From positions 1 through 46,048 of the forward strand of contig JAFTYS010000118.1 of assembly GCA_017461285.1 (NCBI GenBank): DNA of 46,048 nt, written 5' to 3'. The DNA comes from Bacteroidales bacterium (GTDB taxonomy: Bacteria > Bacteroidota > Bacteroidia > Bacteroidales > UBA932). The first letter of the stretch is position 1. Each line of letters opens with the position of its first letter. Below are positions 41,838 to 46,048 of the stretch, piece by piece. Both the position numbers and the translations under genes were made by a program. The notes beneath the pieces are model-generated. The model was given only the letters and a program-made list of their open reading frames with translations. It ran no database searches and had not been told where the DNA came from.

Positions 41838-42764
41838 TTAATCCTCAATGTTATAATTGTCTACATTCTGGAAGGCATAGGAAAGTTCAGCTCCTATCAG
41901 GATTATGAACCATCCGATGTTTATCCAGACCATGAACAGCGGAACAGCAGCAAATGCGCCGAAGATACCGCTCATTCTTGTCACCATCACCTGTGTCTCA
42001 AGATACATATAGTTCACCAGGGCAAATGCTATTCCTGCCGGTATGGCGGCACGCAGTGCCTCGGAATACTTCACATCGGCGTTTGGTATGAACTTATACA
42101 TGGCCGAGAAAGTAAATGATGCTATCACTCCGAAGAGTATCCATGATGTCAGCGTCTTCACGACTGTAAATGATTCAAGATCCAGTCCCAGATAGCTCAA
42201 TGCGTGGGAATATACCACCGTGCCTCCAAAGAACACGAACACGATGAATGGAGATACAAAGAGCATGGCGATTATAACCGAAAGCCTTTTAAACAGGTTT
42301 CTCGGCTGCTGTACGCGCCATACGTTGTTGAAAACCTTTTCCACGCTCATCATCATCCATATCACGATCCATGCGAAGAGCAGGGCACTGACAAGACCTA
42401 CAGCTCCGCTTTTGGCAGTATCTATGATGTTCTGGGCAAAGCCCAGCACCATGTCTATGGTCTGCTGGCTGTTGTTGAAATACTGGTAGAGGAAATCCTT
42501 AAGGTATTCCGCTATGCCGAAACCGTCTGTGATGGCAAAAGCAATGGCGACGAAAGGAACCACTGACATAGTGCTGAAGAAACTCAGGGCGACAGCCTGG
42601 AAGCCGATCTTCTCGCTTGAGAAGGTCTTGATCGTTATGGCGGCGACCTTCAGGTACTTGATGGCCCTGGCCTTGGCCTTGGAGAAGTCCTCCAGATCCA
42701 ATTCCCAGATGTCATTCCTTAAGAAGTTCTTCAGCCAGTCCGTCTTTTTGAGCAGTCTCTTCAT
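41838..42764 (-). CDS. YihY/BrkB-family inner-membrane protein
   Basis: This 308-aa protein has about six transmembrane segments. It carries the YihY/UPF0761 features: an N-terminal amphipathic region, ALSFFSTMSVVPFVAIAFAI, the IDTAKSGAVGLVSALLFAWI stretch, and the WRVQQPRNLFKRLSVIIAM motif. The family was once called ribonuclease BN in error; more recent work on YhdP/YihY-type proteins suggests a role in the envelope, but the function is uncertain. It lies 7 bp after ligA. Confidence 0.9.
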   Translation of the reverse strand: MKRLLKKTDWLKNFLRNDIWELDLEDFSKAKARAIKYLKVAAITIKTFSSEKIGFQAVALSFFSTMSVVPFVAIAFAITDGFGIAEYLKDFLYQYFNNSQQTIDMVLGFAQNIIDTAKSGAVGLVSALLFAWIVIWMMMSVEKVFNNVWRVQQPRNLFKRLSVIIAMLFVSPFIVFVFFGGTVVYSHALSYLGLDLESFTVVKTLTSWILFGVIASFTFSAMYKFIPNADVKYSEALRAAIPAGIAFALVNYMYLETQVMVTRMSGIFGAFAAVPLFMVWINIGWFIILIGAELSYAFQNVDNYNIED

Positions 42765-42771
42765 CTATATC

Positions 42772-44826
<2,055 letters not shown>

Positions 44827-44829
44827 CTA

Positions 44830-44860
44830 CAAATTTATGAAAACGTTTCGATATCTGCAA
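44830..44860 (-). promoter_or_regulatory. ligA operon promoter
   Basis: On the minus strand TTG (44860-44858), a 20-bp spacer and TAAATTTG (44837-44830) match the consensus. The predicted start is only about 12 nt before the ligA ATG. Confidence 0.65.
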
Positions 44861-44882
44861 TATGGTGCCGCAGTACGTTTTT

Positions 44883-44914
44883 CTTGTTATTTAGTGTAAA
44901 AAATAATAAATTTG
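44883..44914 (+). promoter_or_regulatory. Promoter of the phosphofructokinase gene
   Basis: CTTG (44883-44886), a 20-bp spacer and TAAATTTG (44907-44914) fit the consensus. The leader to ATG 44982 is about 60 nt and AT-rich. Confidence 0.7.
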
Positions 44915-44981
44915 CGTCGCGTTTTTTGCGCAGACCGGAAACAACGTATAACAACATTATAAACTTTAATAGATTAGAAAG

Positions 44982-46048
44982 ATGAAAGATGCAGTAATTA
45001 TTCTCTGCGGCGGCGGTCCCGCTCCAGGAATGAACTCAGTTTCAATGAGTGTCGCAAAGACTTTCCTTGCAAAGGGTTACAGAGTTATCGGTCTCCATGC
45101 CGGCTATTCAGGACTTTTCAGCAAGAATGCCCGTATCGAGGACCTCACATTCGCAATCGCAGACCGTTACTTCAACAGAGGTGGTTCATATCTTGAGATG
45201 AGCCGTTTCAAGCCGACTGACAAGGATTTCGAAGAGAACTTCAATCTTGACCTCTTCAAGGACAACAACATCAAGCTCCTCGTGACTATCGGTGGTGATG
45301 ATACTGCTTCTACAGCAAACCGCATCTCTAAGTTCCTCGCAGCAAAGGGATATCCAATCGCGAACATCCACTGCCCTAAGACCATCGACAACGACCTTCC
45401 TCTTCCTGCAAATGCTCCTACATTCGGATACAATTCAGCAAAGAACGAAGGCGCACACCTCGCACGCACAGTATACGAAGATGCACGCACTTCAGGAAAC
45501 TGGTTCGTGATCTCAGCAATGGGACGTACCTGCGGTTCCCTCGCTCTCGGTATCGGTGAGGCAACTCACTGTCCTATGACAATCATCCCTGAGATGTTCA
45601 ACAAGACAGAGATCTGCCTTGACAAGGTTGTAAAGCTCTCTATCTCAGCTATCCTCAAGAGAAAGGTAATGGGTATCAACTATGGTACGATCGTAGCTGC
45701 CGAAGGTCTCTTCCATGAGTTCAAGGCAGAGGAGATGGAAGCTGCAGGCGTACATTTCTCATATGACGACCACGGCCACCCAGAGCTCGGTAAGGTTTCA
45801 AAGGCAGTCCTTTTCAACGACCTCCTCGAGGCTGAGTACAAGAAGATCGGCATCAAGGTGAAGAGCCGTCCTGTAGAGATCGGATACGACGTACGTTGCC
45901 AGGATCCTGTTGCATACGATGTCACATATTGTACAGAGCTCGCAATGGGAGTTTACCAGCTCTTCAGCGAAGGCAAGACAGGCTGCATGGTATACGTTGA
46001 CTCATTCGGAAACGTATCACCTCTCTACCTTGCTGACCTCCAGGACCC
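44982..46048 (+). CDS. pfp: Pyrophosphate-dependent 6-phosphofructokinase, 3' end outside the window
   Basis: The open frame from ATG 44982 runs 355 codons to the window edge without a stop, so the gene is truncated by the window. The protein starts MKDAVIILCGGGPAPGMNSV, the phosphofructokinase N-terminus. The donor-site motif is GGDDT at 104-108 (Asp where ATP enzymes have Gly) and the catalytic loop is PKTIDND at 132-138 (Lys where ATP enzymes have Gly). Both changes mark PPi as the phosphoryl donor, making the step reversible in glycolysis. Full members of this type are about 400 aa or more, so only a small part is missing. Confidence 0.9.
   Translation, partial: MKDAVIILCGGGPAPGMNSVSMSVAKTFLAKGYRVIGLHAGYSGLFSKNARIEDLTFAIADRYFNRGGSYLEMSRFKPTDKDFEENFNLDLFKDNNIKLLVTIGGDDTASTANRISKFLAAKGYPIANIHCPKTIDNDLPLPANAPTFGYNSAKNEGAHLARTVYEDARTSGNWFVISAMGRTCGSLALGIGEATHCPMTIIPEMFNKTEICLDKVVKLSISAILKRKVMGINYGTIVAAEGLFHEFKAEEMEAAGVHFSYDDHGHPELGKVSKAVLFNDLLEAEYKKIGIKVKSRPVEIGYDVRCQDPVAYDVTYCTELAMGVYQLFSEGKTGCMVYVDSFGNVSPLYLADLQD

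Overview
The window is a piece of a Bacteroidales chromosome, probably from a gut or rumen anaerobe. The supporting signs are promoters of the Bacteroidetes type (TTTG or TTG, a 19-20 bp spacer, then TAnnTTTG), a Rho with a long Q/N-rich insert, lipoproteins and LptD of Bacteroidetes type, an enlarged IspG and a PPi-type phosphofructokinase. I cannot name the genus.

Region 1 (about 1-9,690) is an integrated mobile element, with every gene on the minus strand. In transcription order it holds a DNA-binding protein with four HTH units, a tyrosine recombinase, an unrecognised 332-aa protein, two small excisionase-like HTH proteins, a BT4734/VirE-N primase-like protein, a PriCT-2/DUF3987 protein, and a separately transcribed 741-aa Argonaute whose PIWI catalytic positions look lost. 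The recombinase end abuts the intact 3' end of mnmE, the site type used by SGI1-like islands. The left end and any relaxase are not visible. The Argonaute, with no recognisable effector beside it, is the best candidate for a new system.

Region 2 (9,690-16,400) has mnmE and carAB facing apart from interleaved promoters. carA is preceded by a 36-codon small ORF and a strong intrinsic terminator, which looks like an attenuator. CarA has lost the glutaminase Cys and His, suggesting an ammonia-fed carbamoyl-phosphate synthase. A small lipoprotein gene follows.

Region 3 (16,392-25,843) holds a periplasmic GH31 glycosidase, rho and lptD on the minus strand. Facing away from lptD is an operon for an N-acetylmuramoyl-alanine amidase and an MCE/MlaD protein, so this is an envelope-building region.

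Region 4 (25,844-35,497) has dnaA, pepD-rpe, birA (minus strand, carrying an in-frame REP-like repeat) and the plus-strand run rsfS-ftsH-cdsA-psd-CNNM/CBS (ribosome silencing, membrane proteolysis, phospholipid synthesis).

Region 5 (35,498-46,048) is a tightly packed minus-strand operon, ligA-yihY-rsh-lipoprotein-OMP-ispG. It faces the CNNM gene across a perfect 19-bp palindrome. A truncated PPi-dependent phosphofructokinase gene starts at 44,982 and runs off the window. I found no tRNA, rRNA, CRISPR array or intact insertion sequence.
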